From Blastocystis sp. Blastoise (taxonomy: Eukaryota; Sar; Bigyra; Opalinata; Blastocystidae), in contig JBBPEB010000011.1 of the NCBI GenBank assembly GCA_039096225.1, positions 62,001 to 126,000 of the forward strand: 64,000 nt of DNA, written 5' to 3'. Under the pieces are notes generated by a model that worked only from the letters and a program-made list of their open reading frames with translations, made no database searches and was not told where the DNA came from. Below, piece by piece: positions 14,298 to 33,577 of this stretch (position 1 is the stretch's first letter; each line of letters begins with the position of its first letter). The translations under genes and the position numbers were made by a program.

Positions 14298-15534
14298 TAG
14301 TTATATTAAGAATTAATATTATGTGTTTATTAATAACTGACTTTGTGTATATAGACTTGTATATTTATTGTTGTAAATATCATTGAAAGAATTGTTTTTT
14401 TGCTTCCAAAACTAGAACAGTTCCAAAAAAGTCGTTTTTTATTTCTCTTTTTTACGAATATAACATACATATGCATTTAATTTGAATCTAATTGCTTCAA
14501 AGTATTTATATATTCTTTATGCTATGAAAATCTATTAATAATTTTATCACAGAATAAAAATGATTTTGATGTAGTTGATTTTAAAAGATAAATGTTTTAT
14601 AGATTTAAAAAAAAGAAATTGAATACATAAGAATATTGAAAAGTATTCATTAAGTTCATTGTTGTACAAATATAAAAATTATTGGAGTTATTATTTTAAT
14701 TATTATTATATAGAATAGATATTTTATATTGTGTTACTATGAAAAATATATTTGTATATGATATAGTGAATAATAGGTGAGAAAACAAATGATTATTAAA
14801 ATACCTTAGTGATTTATAATAATATAAATTAATTATAAGCTATAATGACCCAATTGATCTTTTTAATGAACAAATTAACAATTATGACAATTATAAGAGA
14901 AAAAACTAAAAAGAAAACTGATTTCCAAATATAGCAAACTTTATTTATACATGACAAAATTAGCAAAGAATATACATTGAAATGATTATTAATAAAGATG
15001 AACACTAGAAAGCAAAATACTTATGAGTCATCATCCAAGAATGATGCTTCTCAGCAATCTTTTTGATATTCCCTTTAGTAGTTCACTATTTTTTTGTATT
15101 TGATTTAAAATCAAATCAAACAAATACGTTATTTTCAGGGTTCGCTACAAAGACTCTGCTGGGGTACAAAACTCCTAAAAGAGCCAGTTTTAAGGGTACT
15201 TCTGGCGGCTCAAGGCGTAGGTACAAAACCTTCTGGGGTAGACCCCTTACCCTGGGTAGGCTATGGCGAACACTGGTTATTTTAATGTAGTTATTTCATA
15301 TATAAAAAAGGAAGTGACCCTTAAAATCACGGGGAATTCTTTTTGATGAAAAAAAAACAGGAAAGTTGGAAAAAAGGACATTCTTTCTAAAAGATTTCTT
15401 TGTTAAAGCTTTGATCTATTTTGAAGGACATTTTATAACTAGTATTACTAGAGTTTATATAAGTGTAGATATAGAAAAGTAAGTCTTTTGTTATTGTTTT
15501 TTAGTTTAATGAACATAATATAGGATAAAAAGTC
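14298..15534. other. Divergent intergenic region with repeat R1
   Basis: Lies between the starts of the ADCK1-like (minus) and GOLD-domain (plus) genes. It contains the GC-richer dispersed repeat copy at 15138-15276. The rest is plain AT-rich sequence with no exon-like frame. Confidence 0.5.
15138..15276 (-). repeat. Dispersed GC-richer repeat, copy R1
   Basis: About 139 bp that stands out from the AT-rich surroundings. Its ends are mirrored: GGGTTCGCTA at 15138 and TGGCGAAC near 15264-15271. Its reverse complement matches the copies at 30187-30541: GTTCGCCATAG, TACCCAGGGTA, CTACCCCAGAA, CCTACGCCTTGA, AAAACTGGCTCTTTT and CCCAGCAGAGTCTT, in that order. A reading frame across it (15063-15290) has no support as a gene. 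Confidence 0.85.
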
Positions 15535-18038
15535 ATGGAACAATTCGAAAAAGAAAGTGTCTTATTTCAGTATGTGCTGCTTATTTTATTTCTTCTAAAT
15601 TTATATGTTTAAATTAATATAGGAGTCATCAGCGCTCATTAAAGTTAAAGACTAGTGAAGTTATTGTTACTGCAGGTGATAGTTTTTTATTACCTATTCT
15701 GATTAACAAGCCTAATACAATTTTACAATGGATCTTTCATACTCAAGATTATGATATTGATTTTGGTGTTACAGGAAGAGAAGTAGATTTAAATGATCCT
15801 ACTCAGGATCATTCTAAAGTTGATGAGGATGGATTTGAACCTGATATCGTTGAGGTTCAACGTTGTCCTGCTAATGTTCCTCAACAAGGTCAAATTGTTA
15901 TTCCTCAAACAGGTATGTATTATATTCTTTGGGATAATAGTTATTCTTGGATAAGAGAAAAACATATTGTTTATTCGGTTGAACTTGTTTTCCCTGAACC
16001 TACTGTTGAAGAAGCTAGAAGTCTTGGAGTGTATATATTTTATTATATTTTATAAATGATTTTTTTTTTTAGTAAGCTTTCATTGTTTATTTTTTTATAA
16101 AATTTATATTTATAAATTTATATTAGATTTCATTTTTTATTATAATTATATATTTATATGATGAATTATTATTATTATAAATTTATATTTTTTCTAATCA
16201 ACAAATATATTTCTATTTAGTAAGATTGTAGAAGAGATTGAAAAACATAATCAATTATCAGATAATTATAATAATGAGAGTAATACATTAAAGCAATCAA
16301 TTTCTACTTTAGAGAACGATATACAAGAAAAACAAGATTTAATTAAGAAGTTACAAGTATAGATTATAGATTTATAATTATTACTTATATTTATAATGAT
16401 TTCTTATTTTTTTTGTTTCTATATATATGTAAATATTTATAATGATTTCTTATTTTTTTTTGTTTCTATATAAATATGTATATACTTATTATATAATCTA
16501 TATAGGAAGAGATATCTGTATTTGAAGTTGAAAAGAATGAAAAGACTGTTTCTTACAACAGTATTATAAATAAGAAGAAGCAAGAAGATGATATCCTTCA
16601 TAATTGTTATGTATTATCTCCTTTTTATTTGGAGGGAAATCGTATATTTAGTTATTTATCAGGAGATGATCTTGTTCGACTGTATATATATAGATTATTA
16701 TAATTAAATCTATTATTGTTGAATCTATTATTAATAATTGTTTAATATTTATTGCTATTATTATTACATATTTATAGTCATTGTGTGAATCAATTATTTA
16801 AGAAGAGCGTTCAACAGGATTATATATGGCATGATGTATTTGAGAGGGAATCAAAAGATCAATTAGCTCTTTTATTAGTATATATATAGAGAAAATTATT
16901 ATATATATACTATTCTATAATTATATAAATATAGAGAAATAATTGGATATTACAGAAATGGCATTTATTTAAACCGGATCAACAACCTCCTGTATATGAT
17001 TATTATGCTCATCAAGAACAGAAGAAGAAGGAGAAAGAAGAGAAGAAGGAAGATATTCACGTTGAATCTATAATTGAACCTGTTAAGGAAGAAGGTGTTG
17101 TTGAAGAAAAGAAGGAAGAAGAAGAAGCTGTTGTTGTTGAAGAAAAGAAGGAAGAAGAAGAAGCTGTTGTTGAAGAAAAGAAAGAAGAAACAACAATTGT
17201 TGAAGAAAAGAAGGAAGAAGAAACTGTTGAAGAAAAGAAAGAAGAAATTATTGTTGAAGAACCAAAGAAAGAAGAAGAAGCTATTGTAGAAGAAAAGAAG
17301 GAAGAAGCTATTGTTGAAGAACCAAAGAAAGAAGAAACTGAAACAGTTGCTGTTGAAGAACCAAAGAAAGAAGAAGCTATTGAAGAAGAAAAGAAAGAAG
17401 AAACAACAATTGAAGAACCAAAGAAAGAAGAAACAACAATTGAAGAACCAAAGAAAGAAACAACAATTGAAGAACCAAAGAAAGAAACAACAATTGAAGA
17501 ACCAAAGAAAGAAGAAGCAACAATTGAAGAACCTTTAAAGGATAATAATAATAAGCAAGAAGATAATTTGGTTTCTACTTCTCATCAAGAACGTTTAGGT
17601 AGTGAGTCGGAGATTGTTATGCATATAGAGACAGTTCCTGGCGAAACTCATGATTCTACTACTACTACTAGTGTTGATACTAGTAATATACCTACTGTTG
17701 AAGATAATAAAGATACTGAAACACAACAATTATCTAATTTAACTGAACTTCAGTTACTTTATTCTATTAAAAGTAATCAGGGATGGTATATCAATACTCA
17801 AGAACAATGCTATTATATTTATTTCTCAGATCCTGCTACTCAAAAATTTGAAGTATGGACAGGTCCTGTTTCTTTAGCCTTATTAGATCAATTATATACT
17901 AAAACAAAACATAGTAGTGTATTAATTGCATGTCCTGGTACTACACAAGGTCAAAGTGGCTATTATATCGATAGACATAGAAAAGTTACTCAATGGACTG
18001 TATCCAATCAAGGTTGGTCAGAAGTTATTCATAATTAA
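15535..18038 (+). CDS. GOLD-domain / F-box-like / KE-repeat protein
   Basis: Exons: 15535-15569, 15623-16030, 16221-16356, 16506-16681, 16778-16877, 16956-18038; 645 residues. Residues about 25-145 form a GOLD beta-sandwich (LQWIFHTQDYDIDFGV, then TGMYYILWDNSYSWIREK), the lipid/cargo-binding fold of p24 and Sec14L proteins. A coiled coil follows (QLSDNYNNESNTLKQS region). Next is an F-box-like helix bundle (YLSGDDLVRLHCVNQLFKK, DYIWHDVFERE), which in other proteins binds Skp1. Residues about 310-480 are a Lys/Glu repeat based on VEEKKEE and IEEPKKEE. A Trp/Tyr-rich C-terminal domain of unknown type ends the protein. There is no signal peptide, so it is probably cytosolic. A link between membranes and SCF ubiquitination is inference; no exact orthologue is recognised. 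Confidence 0.8.
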
Positions 18039-19582
18039 GTAGACTTTATATAAGTCTTTCCAAAATATAATCCTTTTAAAAAATATTTTATTATATTACT
18101 TTACTATTTCTTTTCTTTTTATATTATTTTTGTGTCTACAATAACTAATCCTATATATATTATATTTTTCTATTATTATTGAAAGAAGAAAACAAGTAAT
18201 ATATTATGTATTATCTTTATTTTTCTATTATTGTCTACTCAACATCGATGACACTGTTCTCATTTATAAATATAAATTGTTTTGGTTTCTATAACGACTA
18301 TCATCTAAACTATATTTTATTATTATTATTATTATTTTTGATAAAAAGCAAAAATAAATGAAATCTAAGTTATCGAATCATATACAAAATTATCATACAC
18401 ACATGATAAGAACCTATTGATTGAATCCAATCCATTTAATTCTTTGACCTTTTAATTTCAATGATCTTCATTTCTTTGCTATTTCCTTCAAATACATAAA
18501 TATTCATAGACTAATTGACTTCCTTGTTGTTGTAGTATATTCACCCATTTATGATTTATAGGAAAAATTTCCAATAACAAAACGATATCTTTTAACAAAA
18601 CACAACTAGCTTCAATTCCAGATGACACATAGTTGGTTGTTATTTCTAAATGCTTTGTTTTATTGGATGAACGAAATTCTAGATATTTTTATTCGCTTAT
18701 CTTTACGTTGGAGTGACTCATTAATAAAAAGCAATTGAATTTACAAAAGACTCTTTCTTATTATCTTTTCGTCATTATGCTTGATTCAAATGCGCAATTT
18801 CATATTTCTAGTGTTTTGTTTATAAGACACAAATAAAACTCACTGATACATAAAATATAAATACAAATAAACACTTTTTCTGACGATAGAATTATTCATA
18901 ACCAACAACTCATAAAAGTAACTGACTTAAAAAAACATTTTTAAATATGATCTCATTTTTTTATTATGTAGAAAAACAATTTTGGACAATATGAAGTAAA
19001 TAGTGATTTCTATTTTCTTTTTAATATCATATAGAAACATTATAAATTTGCTGAACATTGTCTTTTTTACATAATTTAAAAAGAAATATAAGTAATTCGA
19101 GTTGTTGCATTCAAGTTAATACGTGATTCAAAGTCAACAAAGTAAGATTTTAATGTTAGAGAATATATCAAATAATGTATATATATATGTAATAAATTGG
19201 ATCTTTTTGTGTGTGGTATAGTGGTGAATCCTTTAATATTTCAACAATATAAAGAAGCCAAATGCCTAAACTGAAATATATGATGATACATGCATCGTCA
19301 TCAATCTCATAGTCAACAACAATCTCCATCGTCTTCCAGATTGTTTTTTAAAATCCCCGTAGATATAATTATAATTATTAGTTAAATATAAAAAATAATT
19401 CTGGGAAAAACGAGTTGATTCAATTTGGGATCTAATCTAAGAAAAGCCATTTGCTTCTTCTCAAGTAATCATTGGTGTTCTATTCAGATTTTTAAATCCC
19501 TACAGAGTCGTCTTTCGTGGAAATCGAATCTTTTTATCCAAGAGATCAGTGTTTTTAATGATTTTTTTATCTGTGTATTCTT
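18039..19582. other. Intergenic, upstream of hexokinase
   Basis: About 1.5 kb of AT-rich sequence between the GOLD gene stop and the inferred hexokinase start. I see no exon, RNA gene or repeat. A short A-box-like string near 19215 was rejected as a tRNA. Confidence 0.5.
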
Positions 19583-21106
19583 ATGACCTTTAATCGAGCT
19601 TCCAAGTGTATCTCATTTCTATTCCATCATCTTCTAATTAAAATATAAAATAATATTTGACAAACAATCATATATTTGTTTTGTTTTCTTCATTTTTTAA
19701 TTATTTTGTTTTGTAGCTGTTGATACGATGAATGCTCTTAGAAAAATATTCGATATGACAAAGGAAGATATGTTAAAATTATCAACCTACTGTCAACAAG
19801 AAATTAAAAGTGGTTTAAAGAATGAAGTTTCTGATTTAAAGATGCTACCTTCTTTTGTTACAAATCTTGCTAAAGGTATATATAAAATAAATAATATTTA
19901 AAAAAAGAAAATTTTTTCTTCATTTAAGTGTAAATAATCTATTATATTTTATTACTTTATATAGGAACTGAAGTAGGTTATGCTTTAGCTTTAGATTTAG
20001 GTGGTACTAATTGTCGTGTTGTTAATTTCCATTTCTTAGGTAATGGTGTAGTTGAACCTGTTAAAGAAGTAAAAAAGACTATTCCTAAAGAATATATGTA
20101 TGGAACTGCTGATGAATTATATGGATTTTTAGCTCAAGCTATTAAAGAAGCTGATCCAGCTCCTAAGAGTAAACTTGGTTTTACTTTTTCATTTCCTTCT
20201 GAACAACATTCACTTAATGATTGTACTTTAGTTATTTGGACTAAAGGTTTTGCTACTGCTGGATGTGTAGGAAAAAGTCCTGTTAAACTTTTAGAAGAAC
20301 AATTAAAGAAATTAAATGTTGATGTTGAAATTGTAGCTATTTGTAATGATACTGTTGGTACTCTTATTTCTAGATCTTATTATGATCCTTTTTGTACTAT
20401 TGGTGTTATTTTAGGAACAGGTTCTAATGTAGCTTATTATGAAAAACTTGATAATATTATAAAATATGATAATAAGAATCATGATGAAAAGATGATCGTA
20501 AATATGGAATGTGGTGCTTTAGGAGATAGAGATCATTCTTGCTTACCTTTTTCAGAATTAGATGCATTTCTTGATCCTACTACACCTAATGTAGGTAAAC
20601 AAACTACAGAAAAGATGATGAGTGGCTTATATTTAGGTGAAATCACTCGTTTATGGATTATGGAAATGTGGCAAAAGAAAGAAATCTTTGTGGATCAAGA
20701 TTTATCAAAATTAATTTTTTCGAAACCTCATACTTTTGATACTCCTATTTTATCAGAAATATTACGTGATGTATCTGTTGATTTAGAACGTATTAATTAT
20801 ATACTTAAAGAACAAGGTATTGTCAATACTACTTATGAAGATAGAAGAAAAATATATGAAATTGTTGATTTAGTCATGACTCGATCTGCTCGTGTTCTTG
20901 CTTCTATTTTACATGCTATTTATCAACAAACTAATGATTTTGATACTCGTGGAACTGTTGGTGTTGATGGAAGTGTTTATAAACATGTTCCTGGATATCA
21001 AAATAAACTTCAACATGCTTTACAAATGTTAGGTCTTTCTCCTGTTGTAGGTCTTGCTGAAGATGGATCCGGTATTGGTGCTGCTCTTATTGCTTATACT
21101 GCTTAA
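19583..21106 (+). CDS. Hexokinase
   Basis: Exons: 19583-19607, 19717-19875, 19965-21106; about 441 residues, a single-unit hexokinase. Motifs in order: LALDLGGTNCRVV (phosphate-1), LGFTFSFPSEQ and WTKGF (sugar binding), CNDTVGTLISRSY (catalytic Asp), GVILGTGSNVAYYE, NMECGALGD (sugar-contacting Glu), VGVDGSVYKHVPGYQ and AEDGSGIGAAL (adenosine site). It phosphorylates glucose with ATP in the cytosol to start glycolysis. The 25-nt first exon (MTFNRASK) is inferred from a GTATCT donor at 19608 in the matching phase. If that exon is untranslated, ATG 19728 would give 429 residues. The remaining coding sequence is almost intron-free, unlike its neighbours. Confidence 0.95.
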
Positions 21107-22333
21107 GTCATTTGCAATGCTTATATAAATATATATATATTTTTTTAAAAAGAAAACTATATATTATCTATTTTTTTTTTATCATTTGTATTATTATCAA
21201 TACAATTTGTATTATGTGTGTTTTTTAATCTATTTATATATGTATACTTTATTATTTTATCCTTTTGAATATATATGCTTTTTTTTCTTTACTATTTTTG
21301 TTATTATCGATTGATTTCTTGTATTATTTGTGTTTTTTTTCTCTTTTATCAATCTATATATAACACTATATCTGTGTGTATTACTTTATAATATTCTACA
21401 TATACTCATAAATATTTTATCTTATTTCTTATTACAATTATAAATTGCCTTCTATATAGCCTATACTAAATTTTTATTTTATTTTTTTAAAAATAAACAT
21501 TCAAGAAGATTTTGCTTCATTTATTTTTGTTTTGTTATTTTTTATTATTTATTTGTGTTTATAATCCTTTTAAAGATCAATATAATATAAAACAAATAAC
21601 GTTATACCATGCTTTCCTTATTCAAATTAAATTTTTATATTTTTAAATGTATATTATAGTTTTATTTGATAATATACGGCTTGCATTCTATGTAAATAAA
21701 AGAAAAACTATAATATAACTACAAATATCACCCAAAAAATCAAAAGTTATTTCTAATTAGAAATTGATTTGTTAAGAAATATATAAGTATGAATGTTCAC
21801 AATATTTGTAAACAAAAAAAAGACAACTTTTTTCTTTTATAAAAAGAAACGATCAAGAAAAAGTTCCCACAATAAAAAAAGAAATAATTCTTAGAAACAT
21901 GATTATTCACTTTTCTCGTAGTATTTTATTTGAAAAATCAATCAAATTGAAAAGACAACTTTTTTGTTTTATTTTTGTCAAGAACACCTAGCATTCTATT
22001 ATTTATTCAATCATATTATTATCTTTAACTAGTAGAATTATACTGTGTCAATTTTGTTAGGAAAATAATTATGGTAACTTTGTTTTGAATATTTCTAAAT
22101 CATCATATAGGATGCAAGTGAACAGAAAATAAATGATTTCATTAAGAATATGTTTATTCAGAATTTACAAAATGTATTTTTATAAATATATATTATATTA
22201 TATTATACAAATGGATCTATTATAAGATTTCTTTCTTGTTTTTTACTGAATCTCATATTCAATTGTATACCTACTTGTTGTATAGTCTGACAAATACTTT
22301 CGAAATTGTAGAACACTGAGTGATCAACAAAAA
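21107..22333. other. Intergenic between hexokinase and PHD gene
   Basis: AT-rich with long T runs directly after the hexokinase stop. Nothing exon-like or repeated is seen. Confidence 0.5.
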
Positions 22334-25292
<2,959 letters not shown>

Positions 25293-25716
25293 TGATAACT
25301 TCTATATATATATTTATGATATTATTCTCACATTATTCCTTTCTTTTTATTTATATATTAATTCTACTTTTTTTCAAATTATGTTTTTTTCCTTTTATTT
25401 TTCTTTTTTGTTTTTGTTACAATAAATCTGCGTTTCCCATAAAGTTACTATTTTGTTTTTTATATTATTCTTATATAAATGGATATTCATACATTATAAA
25501 AACTTCTATGACAATTAATGAATATCAATAAAACAATTCTGTATAGTATTATAAGTACAGAGAAGTCATAACGTTTTACTTACAAAATATAGGATACAAT
25601 AAAGGTAATATAATTGATTAATAGATAATATTTTTAAATAATAGATACACATTGATATTTCAAAAAAAAATATAGATATATATAGAAATAAAAAAAGAAA
25701 AATCGTAAACGGATAC
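25293..25716. other. Convergent intergenic region
   Basis: About 420 bp between the stops of the PHD gene and the BTB/LRR-like gene. Only T-rich and A-rich 3' UTR-like sequence is seen. Confidence 0.45.
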
Positions 25717-30051
<4,335 letters not shown>

Positions 30052-31394
30052 ACTAATTAATCAATATAAAATAACAATATTATCCAGGTAATCAATATAT
30101 TAAATAGAGTATTTCATTCAGCATGAAAATCAAAATAAAACTTGAACACTTTTCTTTATATATAGGGAGATATGTACTTTGTAGTAGGGTTCGCCATAGG
30201 TTACCCAGGGTAGGGACTCTACCCCAGAAATTTTTTTGTCCTACGCCTTGAACCGCCAGAAGTTTTCTTAAAACTGGCTCTTTTGGGAATTCTGTATCCC
30301 AGCAGAGTCTTCGTCAGCGTTCGCCATAGGTTACCCAGGGTAGGGACTCTACCCCAGACATTTTTGTCCTACGCCTTGAACCGCCAGAAGTACTCTTAAA
30401 ACTGGCTCTTTGGGGAATTGTGTATCCCAGTAGAGTCTTCGTATTGAACCCTGGTCTTCGTGTTGAACCCTGCCAAAAAAATCTCTTCAAAACTGAATCT
30501 TTTGAGACAAGTATATCCCAAGAGAGTCTTTATGGCAAACATTTCACGAAAATTAACCAATTTTTTATTTTAAATTTTGATTGTTTTTTCTTTATAATAT
30601 CTATTTAAAACACTTTACACAGAATGTATTGTCATGAAAAATACGTTGACCTCAATATAGAAATCAAAAATAATCATTTCACTCAAAATTGAAATAATAG
30701 GATGATATGTAAACGATAAAAAAATAGTATCGATGCGTTTACTGGTCCATGGAAAAGACTAATGAGTAGCTTCAGAATGAATTCATTGCTTCTCCTTTGA
30801 AATCAACATATTTTTCTTTTCTATGTCTTGATATTTCATTAGTATGTGATTTCTATGGTGGAATCGATTAATTCTAGTATCATTCGTTATGATAGCTTGG
30901 AGAACCTTTCTTATTCTCTTGATTTTTAAATGAATTCTATCATGATTTCATATAAAAACAAATTCTTGTGTCTATACTATTTAAGATACAAATGATATAC
31001 TATACAAGATATTGTATAATAGTTCTTAATTCATCTATAGTGAATGCTAAACATAGTATTCCAAACAAAAAAAATTCTATCTATTTTTGGTCTTTACATA
31101 TAAAGTATTCTAAATACACTCACTATTAAGAAAATGAGTTTTTTTTTATTTATTCATTTTTAACTATTAAGAATATGTAGTGTTCAAAATATTTTTTTAT
31201 ATAACGAATAGAATGATATATGTATATATTCTTTTAGAATCTAACAACACAAGTTATTCTTATCATATATTCATATGAAAACAAAGGATAGAATTAACAT
31301 AAGATATATATAAATGATCTATGACTAAATAAATAAATAAAAAAACAATAAACAGAATTAAAAAATAATACATAATAAAAAGAAATCATAGTAT
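30052..31394. other. Intergenic with repeat array R2
   Basis: Lies between the start of the BTB/LRR-like gene and the stop of the RBR gene, both on the minus strand. It holds the dispersed repeat array 30187-30541. The rest is plain AT-rich sequence. Confidence 0.5.
30187..30541 (+). repeat. Dispersed GC-richer repeat, tandem array R2
   Basis: Two near-identical units of about 130 bp in tandem (30187-30316 and 30317-30452), then a degenerate third piece to about 30541. Each unit reads GTTCGCCATAGGTTACCCAG, GACTCTACCCCAGA, CCTACGCCTTGAACCGCCAG, AAAACTGGCTCTTT, TATCCCAG.AGAGTCTTCGT. The orientation is opposite to copy R1. A 62-codon frame over the third piece is not a gene. Confidence 0.9.
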
Positions 31395-32489
31395 TTAACT
31401 TTCACTAGGATTTGTAATTAATTGAAGAATATGTGTTCCATTGAAATGTTCTTTAATACGATCATATTCACAATCTTCACAGAAGTATATAGCTTTACAA
31501 TTAATACACTTGAATCGAATTCCTACAATTCGATTCGAACCACAAAGACAACAACGATACTGTTTATCATGTAGAATATAGTTATCTTTATCAGGTAAAT
31601 CATATTGAAATTTCATCTTTGTTTCTTTAGTAATAATTGGTTGATATTTCTTAGCTTCTGGCCAATTAAATTTGAAGCCACAACCACTTTGGTAATTTCC
31701 ACCATCTGTATCTTGACCACAAATCATACGCTCACAACCACTTATTCTTTGAATAATACGATTACATCTTGGACAGTAACGAGACTCCCTAGCTAAACGT
31801 AATTCATCAGCTTTTAATGCTTCATAATTATCCTTTACTCTCTTTGCTTCTTTTTCAAATTCTTCTTTCTTTGCCTTCCAATCTTTAAAAACACCCTTCA
31901 TTTCTTGTCTTTCTACCATACGATCATATTTTGCACTAGCTCTCCATTGATTATATTTCAATTCCATAAAATCTCTTTCTAAACAACCAACAGAATAATG
32001 AGCCAATTTTTCACATATAGTACAGGTACAAGTATGACATTTAGGACATTCAATATCCATTCTAACAGTACGGCACTCATTTGAAACAGGAAGTAATAGA
32101 CCACAATCTGGATTGCAACAACGAATACTAATAGATCTATTAATCTCTTTTGCATAATGATCAGATAAAACAGTACAATAATGTTCAAACTCAGGATTAT
32201 TTGAATCACCATTGCACATAACGCAAGCATATTCATCAGGTTTCAAGATATACTCTACATCACTGCAAAAAGGGCATTTAGGGAGGTTGCCATTTTCAGG
32301 AAAGCCACTAAATTGTTGGTGAAGACATTCGTAGCACACCACATGATGATGTTTACAATTCATCACATACATTTCATCAGCTGTTTTTTCAATGGAACAT
32401 ACACTACAAAATAAATCAGGTATATCAAATACAGATTCTTCTTCAACATTAGGATCAAAAGATTCATAATTTTCACTTGGATTATCCAT
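31395..32489 (-). CDS. RBR-type E3 ubiquitin ligase with C-terminal ZZ finger
   Basis: A single uninterrupted 364-residue frame, unusual among these exon-split genes. Start M at 32489 (MDNPSENYESF) is chosen because an intron-like TTTATAG lies just before it; a longer frame would start at 32540 with an AT-rich, intron-like lead. Domains: RING1 (CSVC, CKHHHVVCYEC, CPFC) about residues 29-75; IBR (CCNPDCGLLLPV, CPKCHTCTCTIC); a long charged helix (FKDWKAKKEEFEKEAKRVK); RING2 (CPRCNRIIQRISGCERMIC), where the Cys in SGCERM is at the position of the catalytic Cys of RBR ligases; then a ZZ finger (CCLCGSNRIVGIRFKCINC, FCEDC, HFNGTH). It should transfer ubiquitin through a Cys thioester. Substrate unknown. 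Confidence 0.9.
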   Translation of the reverse strand: MDNPSENYESFDPNVEEESVFDIPDLFCSVCSIEKTADEMYVMNCKHHHVVCYECLHQQFSGFPENGNLPKCPFCSDVEYILKPDEYACVMCNGDSNNPEFEHYCTVLSDHYAKEINRSISIRCCNPDCGLLLPVSNECRTVRMDIECPKCHTCTCTICEKLAHYSVGCLERDFMELKYNQWRASAKYDRMVERQEMKGVFKDWKAKKEEFEKEAKRVKDNYEALKADELRLARESRYCPRCNRIIQRISGCERMICGQDTDGGNYQSGCGFKFNWPEAKKYQPIITKETKMKFQYDLPDKDNYILHDKQYRCCLCGSNRIVGIRFKCINCKAIYFCEDCEYDRIKEHFNGTHILQLITNPSES

Positions 32490-33577
32490 TTCTTCTTTTA
32501 TAATTTTCCTATAAACAAAAATAAAATTTAAAAAATACACTTTTTATTTAAAAAACAACTTTTACTAGAATTCATTTTTTTAGTTCACTAGATATTCATA
32601 TATAGTTAAGAACTCATTAAATTATATTTTTATATATAAATATCAGCACAGCAATATCATAACAGTTCTTTCTATATTCATGTTTATAAAATCACTATTA
32701 GGCACTTTTGACCTTTTAGAATAAATGATTGGCAGAATTCACATTTTTATCCAATCATTTTTCTTAAAACGTCAAAATGCCTAATAGTGATGTAGTTTTA
32801 ATACAAAGATAGAAGAATTATAAAGAAATGTAGAAGAATAGTTTTTTAAACAATAGGTTTCAAAGTAACTAAAATAGAGAATGCATCGAAAAGTTAAAAT
32901 AATAGGTATAATTAAAATAGTAATAATTATTTTAATTTAATTAGCACACAATTACTAGTAATAAAGGATATATATATATTAAAAGTTATTGTATCAACAT
33001 AAATTTTTATAGTTTTATATGTTTTATATTTGCTATAGTTACTAAAAGGAATCAAAACATCCATGTCTTCTATGATTGTTGTCGATTTAGACCATATAAT
33101 TCTTTAAATATCATAAAATAAAATTATAGTCACTGTATAGTACATTATAACTTGATTGAAATATATTTTGCATACAAAAATCATTTATCAAATTTTTTTT
33201 AACTTGTTTATAGAATGGTTTTATAGAAGAAAAAACTTTTAACTAAATTTTTTGACCTCTTTTATTGTGAATAGAATACATATTTAATTCAATGTATTGA
33301 TCTAAGACATCAAGATACTATTTCGAAAAGATAAAATTGGTATAATTAAAGAATCTATAATAATCTTTGTAATAATTCTTATAATGATAACAACATACAA
33401 CAAAACAAAGAAATATACAATTTGAGAATAATAAATACATTAAATAAAACTTAAATATATATTCTAAAATTAAATTGAATATAGTATATGACAAAAATGA
33501 AAAAGAAATAATTTAAAATATGATATATTTAAATATAAAAAATGTTTGTAATATATATATATATATATAGGTAATTA
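32490..33577. other. Intergenic with foldback element
   Basis: Upstream of the RBR gene and downstream of the dynactin p27 gene, both on the minus strand. It contains the foldback sequence at 32691-32791. The rest is AT-rich with no visible feature. Confidence 0.5.
32691..32791. repeat. Foldback hairpin (MITE-like or pre-miRNA-like)
   Basis: 101-bp near-palindrome. A perfect 14-bp outer stem (ATCACTATTAGGCA with TGCCTAATAGTGAT) is followed by TTTTGAC/GTCAAAA and an inner AATGATTGG/CCAATCATT, around an 18-nt loop. About 35 of some 41 possible positions pair. No clear target-site duplication is visible. It lies about 200 bp upstream of the RBR start codon. It could be a miniature foldback transposon or a transcribed hairpin RNA. 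Confidence 0.7.

Noticed and set aside
15063-15290. 75-codon open frame over repeat R1
   Set aside because: It lies across the dispersed repeat and its flank, has no family match, and is not kept in the R2 and R3 copies.
16590-16602. ATATCCTT string in the GOLD gene, a possible U12 donor
   Set aside because: The coding frame reads straight through (QEDDILHNCYVLSP) with no AC or AG partner that improves it.
19213-19230. GGTATAGTGGTG, resembling a tRNA A-box
   Set aside because: No B-box (GGTTCRANTCC) follows and no acceptor stem or anticodon arm can be drawn.
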